DNA of 32,294 nt, taken from contig JAUWFQ010000009.1 in assembly GCA_030606865.1 (NCBI GenBank), positions 1-32,294 on the forward strand, in the 5' to 3' direction. Each line of letters begins with the position of its first letter. Within the stretch, counting starts at the first letter, position 1. The notes below the pieces were generated by a model. It searched no databases. It was given only the letters and a program-made list of their open reading frames with translations, and was not told the DNA's origin. Shown piece by piece: positions 16,690 through 25,472 of the stretch. This stretch comes from a bacterium. Its GTDB lineage: Bacteria; Fidelibacterota; Marinisomatia; Marinisomatales; JAHJCW01. The position numbers and the translations under genes were made by a program.

Positions 16690-18138
16690 TTGAAAATATT
16701 TTCTAATCATCCATTTTTTAAATCAAAGGGAATCCTATTTTTAATTCCTGTAGTACTAGCTTTTAGTATATATTATATAACGCTGCTCCATGAGATTTTA
16801 TCAGGAGATTCAGCGGAATTTGCTTTACAAGCGTACAATGTGGGTGTTACCCATTCGCCTGGATATCCCGTTTATATTCTTCTTGGTAAACTTTTCATTT
16901 TACTTTTTTCTGATCCCGGATTTTCAACAAATTTATTGAGTGCAGTTTGTACAAGTTTATCTATTGGAATAATGAGTTTATTGATATTTGATTTTACTAA
17001 GAACCGAACTGTAAGTATTATAATACCGTTATTTTTTGCGTTTTCACCAATCATATGGCCGTTGGCAATATCAACAGAAGTCTATAATGTAAATATGTTA
17101 TTTCTTTCATTATCCATTTATGTACAGTTGCTTTGGTATAGGAAACCATCAAATTTGATGTTATTAATAGCTGCATTTTTGTTTGGTATGTCCTTGGGAA
17201 CATATTTAGCAAATTTATTATTATTACCTGCATTTTTATTCATAATATTTATTAGAAAGGAAAACAGAAAACAGAATATTGCTATTTTCATTTCTGTAAC
17301 AATCATTCTGGGGATTCTAATCCTGGCTTTTTCAATATTGCGGTCCAATGTAGCTCCTCCTTTAGCAAAACTGAATCTGCCCAATACTGTTATAGGTTCT
17401 ATAAAATATTTTACCGGTTATGAAGATGGGACTATACGAATACATAGTGTAAAGTTTTATTTGTTAAGAATTTTAGAGCATTTGGAAATATTCATCAATA
17501 ATTTTAATGGGATAGGTGTACTATTTGGCCTAATAGGGGTTTATAAACAGTTTCGTATAAATCGCAATATAGCAATATTTTTTATACTAATTGTGATTAT
17601 TGATCTTGGATATTTCACATCTTATGAAGCTAGTGGATATTATTTAATGGTTACTCCTTCGTATTTCATTTTCTATATTTGGACTGCATATGGATTTTCA
17701 CTTTTTTATAATAATTCAAGTAAGCTGAAGCCGGCATTAATAACTGTTTTAATACTAATTAGTGTTATTCAGGTGCTTGATCAAATGCCAGAAAAATTGG
17801 CCCGTGCAAAAAGTCATTATGTGACTAATTTTGCTATAGAAACGTTAAAAAAAATGCCTTCAAATGCAATAATATTTTGTGGATGGGGTAAATACACTAC
17901 TTTTTTATATTTTCAAAGAACACAAAATTTGCGGCGAGATATCACCGTTATGCTGCCTGTAACACAAAATTACTATAGGGATGGTAAGAAATTTGGAAAT
18001 TATTTTACAATTATAAATGCCAATATTAACACACGACCAATATTTGTTGATGTTATTGAACCAAAATTATGGCAACAATATGAAATAAGTGTGTTTGATA
18101 GTAATTGGTATAAAATTAAGGTGAAAAAATCCAATTAG
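16690..18138 (+). CDS. DUF2723 family GT-C-like membrane protein
   Basis: Polytopic membrane protein of 482 residues of the DUF2723 group, which is related to GT-C protein O-mannosyltransferases. The family hallmark is the first extracytoplasmic loop SGDSAEFALQAYNVGVTHSPGYPVYILLGKLF, with D40, E43, H55, P57 and GYP. About ten further helices follow, then a short soluble C-terminal part from about residue 375 (SNAIIFCGWGKYTTFLYFQ, RRDITVML). Such enzymes use lipid-linked sugars as donors; donor and acceptor are unknown here. The start is a TTG at 16690 with no evident Shine-Dalgarno, and the nearby ATG at 16667 is out of frame and soon stops. It is inserted between ispD and ispF. Confidence 0.82.
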   Translation: MKIFSNHPFFKSKGILFLIPVVLAFSIYYITLLHEILSGDSAEFALQAYNVGVTHSPGYPVYILLGKLFILLFSDPGFSTNLLSAVCTSLSIGIMSLLIFDFTKNRTVSIIIPLFFAFSPIIWPLAISTEVYNVNMLFLSLSIYVQLLWYRKPSNLMLLIAAFLFGMSLGTYLANLLLLPAFLFIIFIRKENRKQNIAIFISVTIILGILILAFSILRSNVAPPLAKLNLPNTVIGSIKYFTGYEDGTIRIHSVKFYLLRILEHLEIFINNFNGIGVLFGLIGVYKQFRINRNIAIFFILIVIIDLGYFTSYEASGYYLMVTPSYFIFYIWTAYGFSLFYNNSSKLKPALITVLILISVIQVLDQMPEKLARAKSHYVTNFAIETLKKMPSNAIIFCGWGKYTTFLYFQRTQNLRRDITVMLPVTQNYYRDGKKFGNYFTIINANINTRPIFVDVIEPKLWQQYEISVFDSNWYKIKVKKSN

Positions 18139-18186
18139 TAAGTACATTTACTTCTATAATTTATGGTTTTGTAAGGATTTATTAAC

Positions 18187-18660
18187 ATGATTAGAACCGG
18201 AATCGGCTGTGATGCGCATCAATTAGCTGAAAACAGAAAATTAGTTATTGCCGGTGTGGAAATTCCGTTTGAAAAAGGTTCTGTCGGCCATTCTGATGGA
18301 GATGCCCTTTCGCACGCGATCATTGATGCTGTATTTGGTGCAGCTTGTTTGGGCGACCTTGGCGATTATTTCCCCAGTGATGATAATAAATGGAAAGGTG
18401 CAAATAGTTTAGATCTCCTTTCGGAATCTATTAATAGGGTTTTATCTGAGGGGTATACAATTAATAACATTGATAGTGTTGTTATTATTCAAAAACCCAA
18501 ATTAAAGAAATACATTTTGCCAATACGAGAAAATTTAGCTAAAACAATCGGAATTCCGATAGATAGGATATCAGTAAAAGCAACAACCGTTGATCATTTA
18601 GGTGCAATTGGTGCTGGTGATGGCTGGGCTTCACAAGCAATTGCAACACTCTCCAAATAA
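18187..18660 (+). CDS. ispF: 2-C-methyl-D-erythritol 2,4-cyclodiphosphate synthase
   Basis: Fifth MEP-pathway enzyme, cyclising CDP-ME 2-phosphate with release of CMP; it works as a trimer with a divalent metal. The length of 157 residues is normal. The metal ligands are in GCDAHQL (D9, H11) and GHSDGDALSHAIIDA (His of GHSDGD). GDYFPSDD, VVIIQKPKL and KATTVDHLGAIGAGDGWASQA are the remaining family motifs. The last is slightly unusual: the commoner form is ATTNExLGxxGRGEG. An AAGGA Shine-Dalgarno precedes the ATG. ispE follows after 9 bases. Confidence 0.97.
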   Translation: MIRTGIGCDAHQLAENRKLVIAGVEIPFEKGSVGHSDGDALSHAIIDAVFGAACLGDLGDYFPSDDNKWKGANSLDLLSESINRVLSEGYTINNIDSVVIIQKPKLKKYILPIRENLAKTIGIPIDRISVKATTVDHLGAIGAGDGWASQAIATLSK

Positions 18661-18669
18661 AAAAAAAAT

Positions 18670-19515
18670 ATGAATTCAATTGATCTTAAAGCTCATGCCA
18701 AAGTAAATATTGGTTTACAAGTTAAAGATCAGCGAGAAGACGGACTTCACAATATACATACTATATTCCAAGAACTTGAGTTACACGATGCAATAGTACT
18801 TGAGAAGCAGCCAAATGATTGGAATATCAAAATAAATGACTTAAAAATTTCATCTGATGGGAGGAATACTTGTATTCAAGCTTACTTAGCTATCAAACAA
18901 CAATTTCCACAAATTGATGGAATCTCTATAACTTTGGATAAAAATATTCCTTCCGGTGCCGGCTTGGGTGGAGGCTCAAGCGACGCAGCAGCTGTGTTAC
19001 AGGGATTGAGAGAAGTATTTGATTTACCGCTTAACAATATAGAGCTGTCGGAGATAGCGGTAAAAATTGGAGCAGATGTCCCATTTTTTATATCAGGAGG
19101 CACTCAAATCGGCGATGGCATTGGTAATGTTCTTACGCCAATTAATAACCCAGTTAATGGATTTTATTTATTAGTAATTCCCGATATTTTTATTAGTACA
19201 GCATGGGCATATAAAGCATTGAAAAAACACTTGAAGGAAGATACTGATAGACCTAACTTTGCGGACTTTTTAGAGGGAAATAATCTCTCAAAAGCGATAT
19301 TTGATAATGATTTTGAACGGATTGTGATTCCAACATATCCAAAAATTGGTGAAATTAAAAAAGGTCTATTTGAGGCCGGTGCGAGTTATGCCAGTTTGTC
19401 GGGAAGCGGCTCGACTGTGTTTGGAATATATGACGATGAAGCAAGCGCAAAACAGGCTGAGTCTCATTTCCAAAAACAGTATCATACCTTCCTAACCAGA
19501 CCAACCAATATTTAG
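18670..19515 (+). CDS. ispE: 4-diphosphocytidyl-2-C-methyl-D-erythritol kinase
   Basis: GHMP kinase of the MEP pathway, phosphorylating CDP-ME at the 2-position. It has 281 residues. The opening AHAKVNIGLQVKDQREDGLHNIHTIFQELELHD, the glycine-rich ATP loop PSGAGLGGGSSDAAAVL, the IGADVPFFISGG segment and the C-terminal GASYASLSGSGSTVFG are all present in order. The preceding base run is A-rich (AAATAAAAAAAAAAT) rather than a clear Shine-Dalgarno, which suggests coupling with ispF. The tRNA-Gln gene begins 26 bases after the stop, too close for an obvious separate promoter. Confidence 0.96.
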   Translation: MNSIDLKAHAKVNIGLQVKDQREDGLHNIHTIFQELELHDAIVLEKQPNDWNIKINDLKISSDGRNTCIQAYLAIKQQFPQIDGISITLDKNIPSGAGLGGGSSDAAAVLQGLREVFDLPLNNIELSEIAVKIGADVPFFISGGTQIGDGIGNVLTPINNPVNGFYLLVIPDIFISTAWAYKALKKHLKEDTDRPNFADFLEGNNLSKAIFDNDFERIVIPTYPKIGEIKKGLFEAGASYASLSGSGSTVFGIYDDEASAKQAESHFQKQYHTFLTRPTNI

Positions 19516-19541
19516 TGTTGTAATTTACATCCCAAAAACTT

Positions 19542-19612
19542 TGGGGAGTCGTCCAATGGCAGGACACCAGGTTTTGGTCCTGGCGATCGGGGTTCGAATC
19601 CCTGCTCCCCAG
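19542..19612 (+). tRNA. tRNA-Gln(UUG)
   Basis: 71-base cloverleaf. Acceptor arms are TGGGGAG and CTCCCCA with discriminator G at 19612. The D arm is GTCC..GGAC. The anticodon stem CCAGG/CCTGG carries a TTTTGGT loop with anticodon TTG at 19574-19576. The T arm is TCGGGGTTCGAATCCCTG. CCA is not encoded: the bases after G73 are CATG, which already belong to the prs start region. The gene sits inside the ispE-prs unit. Confidence 0.97.
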
Positions 19613-19613
19613 C

Positions 19614-20567
19614 ATGATTATGAAAAACAGTAAATTAAAAATATTTGCCGGTCGTAGTAATCCCGAACTGGCTAAAAAAATAGCTGAAAATATTGGGAAG
19701 CCATTAGGTGAAATGTCTATAAAGACATTTGCCGATGGTGAAATATGGGTAAAATTTGAGGAAAATATTCGCGGTCGTGATGTTTATCTCATTCAGTCGA
19801 CAAATAGTCCTGCTGAAAATATCATTGAGCTAACGCTAATGATTGATGCGGCAGTTAGGGCATCAGCAGAACGCGTAACAGTTGTTATCCCGTATTTTGG
19901 TTACAGTAGGCAGGATAGAAAAGACAAACCACGTGTTCCTATTTCAGCCCGTGTCATGGTTGACATATTCTCTGTGATGGGAGTAAGTAGGATTATCTCA
20001 ATGGATTTACACTCAACTCAGATTCAAGGTTTTGCCAAGGTTCCATTTGATGCATTGTATAGCAGATTGGTTCTATTGGAGGAGATTAATGTGATTGGTT
20101 TAGATCCTGAAAAAACGGTGGTATTGTCTCCGGATGTAGGATCAGCTGCAATGAGTCAGGCTTATGCAAAGCGACTTGGCATGAATTTCGCACTAATTGA
20201 GAAACGGCGTATCGGTCATAATCGCTCAAAAGCAGTGCATTTAATTGGTGAACTTAAAAACCAACATGTCTTGATTATAGATGACATCATAGATACAGCC
20301 GGTACGGCTATAAATGCCGCTAATAAAGCGATGGAAAATGGTGCGCTTTCTGTAAGTATGGTAGGAACACATGCATTACTATCAGGCGATGCTGTTGAGA
20401 GATTGAAAAAATCGCCGATTTGCAGATTTATATTTACTGATACAGTTATAATTCCAAAAGAAAAATTATTACCAAATACTACTATAATATCGGTAGGAAA
20501 AATTTTCGCTGAGGCGATAAGTAGGATTCATAGTGGTAAATCCGTTAGTGAATTATTTAAATTTTAA
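19614..20567 (+). CDS. prs: ribose-phosphate pyrophosphokinase (PRPP synthetase)
   Basis: Transfers pyrophosphate from ATP to ribose 5-phosphate to make PRPP for nucleotides, histidine and here probably the phosphoribosyl prenyltransferase encoded upstream. It has 317 residues from the first ATG (19614) and 315 from the second (19620). The second gives the standard beginning MKNSKLKIFAGRSNPELA. Motifs are FADGEIWVKFEENIRGRDVYLIQS, the flexible loop PYFGYSRQDRKDKPRVPISA, the DLHSTQIQGF segment and the PRPP-binding DDIIDTAGT near 222. The first ATG is 1 base after the tRNA-Gln discriminator and no Shine-Dalgarno is possible within the processed leader. Confidence 0.97.
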   Translation: MIMKNSKLKIFAGRSNPELAKKIAENIGKPLGEMSIKTFADGEIWVKFEENIRGRDVYLIQSTNSPAENIIELTLMIDAAVRASAERVTVVIPYFGYSRQDRKDKPRVPISARVMVDIFSVMGVSRIISMDLHSTQIQGFAKVPFDALYSRLVLLEEINVIGLDPEKTVVLSPDVGSAAMSQAYAKRLGMNFALIEKRRIGHNRSKAVHLIGELKNQHVLIIDDIIDTAGTAINAANKAMENGALSVSMVGTHALLSGDAVERLKKSPICRFIFTDTVIIPKEKLLPNTTIISVGKIFAEAISRIHSGKSVSELFKF

Positions 20568-20585
20568 TGTAAAGGAGTTATTTAA

Positions 20586-21269
20586 ATGGCACAATACGAA
20601 AAACTGGAAGTCATGAAACGTGAACAACCCGGTTCACAAGCAGCAAGAGCATTACGCAAGGAAGGTATAATTCCTGTCAATTTTTATTATACCGGTGAAG
20701 ACAATATAAATTTAGCAATAGATAAAAAAGTATTTAGAAAGGTGATCCATTCTGGACATCATATTTTTGAAGTTGAATTAAACGATAAGACGCAATATGT
20801 GATGATTAAAGAAGTGCAATATCATCCGGTAAGTGATGAAATAATTCACATTGATTTAATGCGTGTTCGCAGAGATGAAAAAATAACTATTTCTGTTCCA
20901 ATTGTTTTGGAAGGAACAGCTCGAGGGGTTAAAGAAGGTGGTATATTGACACAAAATCTAAATACAATAGAAATCAGTTGTTTACCTTCTGATGTCCCGG
21001 AGCATATTGTGGTTGATGTGACAGATTTTGAGATGAATCATGTCATGAATGTTGGTGAGCTTAAAGTCGACGAGAAGATCGAGATCATGATAGCCGAAGA
21101 TATGGATGTATTAGCTATCATTCCTCCGAGAGAAGAATCGCTTGAACCTGAGATACCAACTGAAGAAGAAATGGCTGAGGCAGAAGCAGTTGAAGAAGAG
21201 GTTGCTGAAGGAGAACCTGCTAAGGAAGCTGTTGAAGAAGAAACTACAGAAGCCGAAGGAAAAGAGTAA
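20586..21269 (+). CDS. rplY: 50S ribosomal protein L25, long (CTC/TL5) form
   Basis: 5S rRNA-binding ribosomal protein of the two-domain type, 227 residues. The N-terminal L25 domain includes GSQAARALRKEGIIPVNFYY and the C-terminal TL5 domain includes PIVLEGTARGVKEGGILTQNL and EISCLPSDVPEHIVVDV. From about residue 180 the protein ends in a strongly acidic tail rich in Glu and Ala. The start has a textbook AAGGAGTT 6 bases upstream. It lies 18 bases after prs and ahead of pth, a common bacterial order (prs-rplY-pth). Confidence 0.96.
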   Translation: MAQYEKLEVMKREQPGSQAARALRKEGIIPVNFYYTGEDNINLAIDKKVFRKVIHSGHHIFEVELNDKTQYVMIKEVQYHPVSDEIIHIDLMRVRRDEKITISVPIVLEGTARGVKEGGILTQNLNTIEISCLPSDVPEHIVVDVTDFEMNHVMNVGELKVDEKIEIMIAEDMDVLAIIPPREESLEPEIPTEEEMAEAEAVEEEVAEGEPAKEAVEEETTEAEGKE

Positions 21270-21283
21270 GCTAACGGTTAGTG

Positions 21284-21868
21284 ATGGTTGTGTTTGTAGG
21301 TCTCGGAAATATTGGTAATGAATATTCATCAACTAAGCATAATGCTGGTTTCTGGGTGGTTAATGAACTTGCGAAACGTATGAATATTTCATTTAAACCC
21401 GGCAAAGGTGATTATGTATATGCTGAAGATCGTAACAAAGATATTATTCTGATAAAGCCCACAACAGGAATGAATCGTAGTGGGCTTGCAGTTCGGCAGG
21501 CGTTAGATAAGTGGAATATTGAATTGGAAAACTTATATCTAATTGTTGATGATGTTGATTTAAACTTGGGAACATTGCGTATACGTCCGAGGGGCGGTGA
21601 TGGATGCCATCGTGGAATGGAATCAGTTATTTATCAGTTAAATGAAAATCAATTTCCGCGTATTCGCTTTGGCATAAAAGCTGGTGATCATAAAAGACCT
21701 GCTGAAAAATATGTGTTAAAATCCTTTAGAAAACAAGATCAGCAATATGCCGAAGAAATGGTGCAACAAGCAGCAGATGCAGCGATGAGCATCCTTAACA
21801 ATGGAATTAACGCAACAATGAATAAATTCAATCGAATTGAAAAAACCGAAGAGGTAATTAATGGATAA
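21284..21868 (+). CDS. pth: peptidyl-tRNA hydrolase
   Basis: Recycles tRNA by cleaving peptidyl-tRNAs released from stalled ribosomes. About 194 residues. [22 protein letters not shown] contains the Asn and catalytic His of the family; MNRSG and [17 protein letters not shown] follow. At the position of the usual GGHNG the protein reads GDGCHRG, so the Asn equivalent to E. coli Asn114 is Arg. Similar HRG forms may exist in related lineages, so I do not call it inactive. The track starts at a GTG (21281); the adjacent ATG at 21284 is as likely. The last 8 bases overlap hppA. Confidence 0.93.
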   Translation: MVVFVGLGNIGNEYSSTKHNAGFWVVNELAKRMNISFKPGKGDYVYAEDRNKDIILIKPTTGMNRSGLAVRQALDKWNIELENLYLIVDDVDLNLGTLRIRPRGGDGCHRGMESVIYQLNENQFPRIRFGIKAGDHKRPAEKYVLKSFRKQDQQYAEEMVQQAADAAMSILNNGINATMNKFNRIEKTEEVING

Positions 21869-24050
21869 TGTGAATGTGATTTATTTGGTAATTCTTTCAG
21901 GTATTATAGCTTTGCTATATAGCTTTTGGAAGACAAGGTGGATTAATAAACAGGACGAAGGCACTGATACTATGAAAATGATCGGGCGAAGTATCGCCGA
22001 GGGAGCGATGTCTTTTTTAAAAGCAGAGTACAAGATATTATCAATATTCGTGTTGGCGGTGGCTCTTTTGTTGGGTTTTGTAAATTATGGAAAAGCGGAC
22101 TCCAGCGTTTTGATATCCTTATCTTTTGTTGTTGGTGCATTAGCCTCGGGACTGGCAGGTTTCATCGGGATGAAAGTTGCGACCAAAGCTAATAATCGTA
22201 CGACCCATGCAGCAAGAACCAGTTTAACAAAAGGTTTAGAAGTGGCATTTGTTGGCGGTTCTGTAATGGGATTAAGCGTTGTGGGCTTAGGAGTAATTGG
22301 CCTTGGAAGTTTGTTTCTTTTTTACCAATCACATTTTGATAATATTATTACTGTTTTAAATGTTATTTCAGGATTCTCTTTAGGTGCATCTTCTATAGCT
22401 TTGTTTGCACGTGTAAGTGGCGGAATTTATACTAAAGCTGCGGATGTCGGCGCTGATTTGGTTGGTAAAGTTGAGGCAGGAATACCGGAGGATCATCCCT
22501 TAAATCCTGCAACAATTGCAGATAATGTTGGTGACAATGTTGGTGATGTAGCAGGTATGGGCGCTGATTTATTTGAATCTTATGTTGGGTCAATTATTGG
22601 TTCTATGATTTTGGGTGCAAGTATATTAGTAACCGGTAAATTTGATTTAAACTTTATTTTGCTTCCGTTATTATTGGCTGGTGCTGGTGTAATTGTTTCA
22701 ATAATTGGTACATTTTTAGTTTCCGTTAAGGAGGGTGGCAATCCTCAAAAGGGATTAAATCGCGGGCATTTTGGTTCATCTGCCATTATGGTAGTTGTAA
22801 TGTATTTTATAATCAATGCTATCTTGCCTAACAATTTTGTTCTAGGCAGTGTCGGGTATACAAGTTTAGGTGTTTTCTTTGCAACCTTGGTTGGTTTAGC
22901 CGCGGGTATTGGAATTGGTACAGTAACTGAATTCTATACAGGAATAGACACTAAACCGGTAAGATCAATTAGCAAACAATCTTTAACCGGTGCAGCAACA
23001 AATATTATTGCAGGGTTGGGTGTTGGAATGCAATCAACAGCAATTCCTACTTTGATTATCGCAATTGCTATAATGACGTCTTACTATTTTGCTGGATTGT
23101 ATGGAATTGCAATGGCTGCTTTAGGAATGTTAGCTAACACTGGAATCCAATTAGCAATAGATGCGTATGGTCCAATTTCTGACAATGCCGGAGGCATCGC
23201 TGAAATGGCGGAATTACCTAAAGAAGTACGTAGTCGTACCGATAAATTAGATGCAGTTGGTAACACCACCGCAGCTATTGGTAAAGGATTTGCAATTGGT
23301 TCCGCTGCCTTGACAGCACTTGCTCTTTTCGCCGCATTTCGCACATCAGTATTTGTTACTCGTATTGCGGCAGGAATTGAAGAAGGTGCAGCTGTGGTGA
23401 ATATTGATGTAACAAATGCCAGCGTAATGGCAGGACTTTTTGTTGGAGCGATGTTACCTTTCCTTTTTTCATCGCTTGCGATGGGTGCCGTTGGGCGAGC
23501 TGCAATGGCTATGATTGAAGAAGTGCGCAGACAATTCAAAGAAATTCCGGAGTTAGCTGCAGCATTAAAAATCATGAAAAAATATGATTCGGATATGGAC
23601 AAAGCAAATGCAGAAGAAAAAAAGGTTTTCCAAAATGCATTGACAAAAGCTGACCATAGTAAATGTGTGGAAATTTCCACCACAGCGGCTATACGAGAAA
23701 TGGTATTACCGGGATTACTGGCAATATTAACCCCGGTAGCTGTAGGATTCATTTTCGGAGCAGAAATATTAGGTGGTTTATTAGCCGGAGTAACTGTTTC
23801 CGGTGTGTTAATGGCAATATTTCAATCCAATGCCGGTGGCGCTTTGGATAATGCTAAAAAATTGTTTGAAGAAGGTGTTGAAATTAACGGACAAAAATAT
23901 TTTAAAGGTTCGGAAGCACATAAAGCTGCTGTAGTTGGAGATACTGTTGGAGATCCTTTTAAAGATACATCCGGACCATCGTTAAATATATTAATAAAAT
24001 TAATGTCAGTGGTGTCATTAGTAATTGCGCCATTGATTGCTATGGTATAG
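21861..24050 (+). CDS. hppA: membrane-bound K+-dependent ion-pumping pyrophosphatase
   Basis: Couples hydrolysis of cytoplasmic pyrophosphate to pumping of H+ or Na+. It has 729 residues with about 16 membrane helices. The pyrophosphate site is [47 protein letters not shown] (196-241). The second conserved acidic segment is [15 protein letters not shown] (439-453) and the third [15 protein letters not shown] near the C terminus. [10 protein letters not shown] has Ala at 471 and Gly at 474, where K+-independent enzymes have Lys and Thr, so a K+-dependent type is predicted. I cannot settle H+ versus Na+ from sequence alone. A GAGG precedes the ATG, which overlaps pth by 8 bases. Confidence 0.97.
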   Translation: MDNVNVIYLVILSGIIALLYSFWKTRWINKQDEGTDTMKMIGRSIAEGAMSFLKAEYKILSIFVLAVALLLGFVNYGKADSSVLISLSFVVGALASGLAGFIGMKVATKANNRTTHAARTSLTKGLEVAFVGGSVMGLSVVGLGVIGLGSLFLFYQSHFDNIITVLNVISGFSLGASSIALFARVSGGIYTKAADVGADLVGKVEAGIPEDHPLNPATIADNVGDNVGDVAGMGADLFESYVGSIIGSMILGASILVTGKFDLNFILLPLLLAGAGVIVSIIGTFLVSVKEGGNPQKGLNRGHFGSSAIMVVVMYFIINAILPNNFVLGSVGYTSLGVFFATLVGLAAGIGIGTVTEFYTGIDTKPVRSISKQSLTGAATNIIAGLGVGMQSTAIPTLIIAIAIMTSYYFAGLYGIAMAALGMLANTGIQLAIDAYGPISDNAGGIAEMAELPKEVRSRTDKLDAVGNTTAAIGKGFAIGSAALTALALFAAFRTSVFVTRIAAGIEEGAAVVNIDVTNASVMAGLFVGAMLPFLFSSLAMGAVGRAAMAMIEEVRRQFKEIPELAAALKIMKKYDSDMDKANAEEKKVFQNALTKADHSKCVEISTTAAIREMVLPGLLAILTPVAVGFIFGAEILGGLLAGVTVSGVLMAIFQSNAGGALDNAKKLFEEGVEINGQKYFKGSEAHKAAVVGDTVGDPFKDTSGPSLNILIKLMSVVSLVIAPLIAMV

Positions 24051-24073
24051 CGACTTTAGACGAAGGAGAATAA

Positions 24074-24577
24074 ATGAGATATTACGAATTATTGTATATT
24101 GTTAATCCAAATTTAGAAAACGATAGAGTAAAAAACATTATTGACGAGATTGGCAAGGAGGTTAACAAATATAAAGTTTCAATCATCAATCATAACCTGT
24201 GGGGAAAAAAACGATTAGCCTATCCGATCAATAAAAATAAATATGGAATATATTTATTACTGCAATTCAGTGCGGAACAGTTTGATTTTTTAAAGGACTT
24301 TGAGCGGTTTCTAATACTTAATAAATCAGTAATTCGACATCAACTCGTAAGATTGGATGAAGAGCCGGCTAAGGTGGAAAATGTTGAACCCGTTATTGCC
24401 GATAAAGATTCATTGAAAGATGAAGGTTCCGAAATACCGAATGACGATACCAAAGTCGACCTTAAGGATGCTGAGGATACAGTGGAGACAAAGGATAAAG
24501 AGAGTACAGTGGACGCGGAGAATGTTGATGTAGAAGAATCTGAAGCCAAACAAGAAATCAAAGAGGAAAACGAATAA
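24074..24577 (+). CDS. rpsF: 30S ribosomal protein S6 with acidic C-terminal extension
   Basis: S6 of the small subunit central platform, partner of S18. The core spans about 1-95 ([24 protein letters not shown], then [25 protein letters not shown]). A tail of about 70 residues rich in Glu, Asp, Lys and Val follows, so the protein is 167 residues instead of the usual 95-130. AAGGAG sits 6 bases before the ATG. The stop codon overlaps the rpsR start by 1 base (TAATG). There is no ssb gene between rpsF and rpsR, unlike in many bacteria. Confidence 0.96.
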   Translation: MRYYELLYIVNPNLENDRVKNIIDEIGKEVNKYKVSIINHNLWGKKRLAYPINKNKYGIYLLLQFSAEQFDFLKDFERFLILNKSVIRHQLVRLDEEPAKVENVEPVIADKDSLKDEGSEIPNDDTKVDLKDAEDTVETKDKESTVDAENVDVEESEAKQEIKEENE

Positions 24578-24807
24578 TGACATTTACAACTAAGAAAAAG
24601 TATTGCTACTTTAAAGAAAACGGTATCACGTTTATTGATTATAAAGATGTAAGGTTGCTTAGAAGATTTATAACAGAACAGGGGAAAATTATTCCTCGAA
24701 GGGTAACGGGTTCCAGCGCCAAAATGCATCGCCAGTTAGTGCGGGCGATTAAACAATCCCGTAATATTGCCTTAATGCCATTTACAAGCAGTAGTGCTGA
24801 CGGCTAA
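24577..24807 (+). CDS. rpsR: 30S ribosomal protein S18
   Basis: Small-subunit platform protein that binds S6. It has 76 residues: [64 protein letters not shown] is the conserved S18 fold. Only one cysteine is present near the N terminus, so it is probably a zinc-free version. It starts within the rpsF stop codon, which implies translational coupling. rplI follows after 36 bases. Confidence 0.97.
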   Translation: MTFTTKKKYCYFKENGITFIDYKDVRLLRRFITEQGKIIPRRVTGSSAKMHRQLVRAIKQSRNIALMPFTSSSADG

Positions 24808-24843
24808 ATTGGCTTATAAACCGTTAAAATATAGGATTTCAAA

Positions 24844-25287
24844 ATGGATGTAATATTATTAAAAGATGTTGAAGGATTAGGCTTGGCAGGTGATATTGTA
24901 AATGTCAAACCTGGTTATGCTAGGAATTATTTGGCACCATTGGGATTGGCCTTAAGAGCTTCAAAACGTAACTTAGCAGTAGCGGAGGAGAAGAAAAATG
25001 TCGCAAGGGCGCGAAAAGAACGCGTAAATATAGCAAATCAAGAGTTGGCAGAGTCCCTCGTAAAAATAGAATTAACAATCGAGATGCAAGTAGGTGAGGA
25101 AGAAAAACTATTTGGCTCGGTTACAACACAGGATATACATAAGGCTTTATTGGAAAAAGAATTAGATATTGATCGACATATGATTTTACTTGATGAGCCA
25201 ATAAAAGCATTGGGTGTGTATAACATACTAATTAGAGTATCAGATGAGTTACAGCCCGGGATAAAATTATACGTAATTAAAGCTTAA
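24844..25287 (+). CDS. rplI: 50S ribosomal protein L9
   Basis: Two-domain large-subunit protein with a long connecting helix, 147 residues. The N-domain is MDVILLKDVEGLGLAGDIVNVKPGYARNYLAPLGLALRAS, the linker helix about 41-75, and the C-domain includes GEEEKLFGSVTTQDIHKALLE. AGGA lies 7-10 bases before the ATG. It is the last gene of the long plus-strand run; a strong hairpin begins 16 bases after the stop. Confidence 0.97.
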   Translation: MDVILLKDVEGLGLAGDIVNVKPGYARNYLAPLGLALRASKRNLAVAEEKKNVARARKERVNIANQELAESLVKIELTIEMQVGEEEKLFGSVTTQDIHKALLEKELDIDRHMILLDEPIKALGVYNILIRVSDELQPGIKLYVIKA

Positions 25288-25303
25288 AATTTTACCCACT
25301 CCC

Positions 25304-25350
25304 ATAATAATCCCACTGAAAAGGTGAAACCTTTTCAGTGGGATTATTAT
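25304..25350 (+). terminator. strong hairpin terminator after rplI
   Basis: A perfect 21-base-pair stem (ATAATAATCCCACTG... against its exact complement) closes a 5-base TGAAA loop. The distal 3' arm is T-rich (GGGATTATTAT) and is followed by TCATT, so the poly-U tract is poor. The symmetry would allow it to work in both directions. It separates the ribosomal operon from priA. Confidence 0.85.
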
Positions 25351-25472
25351 TCATTATCAATTAAATAGTGCTAAAAAATATAATTACTAAAATGATTTTT
25401 AGCTAACTATTGATCAGATTATTTAATAATTGTATTGCTACAAGCGCTATCAATAATCTATTTTTAAGTATC

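Noticed and set aside
19355-19615. 86-residue minus-strand ORF over the tRNA
   Set aside because: It covers the antisense of ispE and tRNA-Gln. The translation (GSRDSNPDRQDQ) is the typical false ORF read across the T arm of a tRNA.
23084-23752. 222-residue minus-strand ORF inside hppA
   Set aside because: It is antisense to a highly conserved coding region, has a low-complexity Ala/Ile/Ser composition and matches no family I know. It is a shadow of hppA.
24340-24729. 129-residue minus-strand ORF over rpsF and rpsR
   Set aside because: The Ser-rich translation is the complement of the acidic S6 tail; both plus-strand genes are certain.
25410-25472. N-terminal extension of PriA from a TTG
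   Set aside because: The ATG at 25473 gives the standard PriA N terminus; the 21 extra residues look unrelated and no Shine-Dalgarno supports the TTG.
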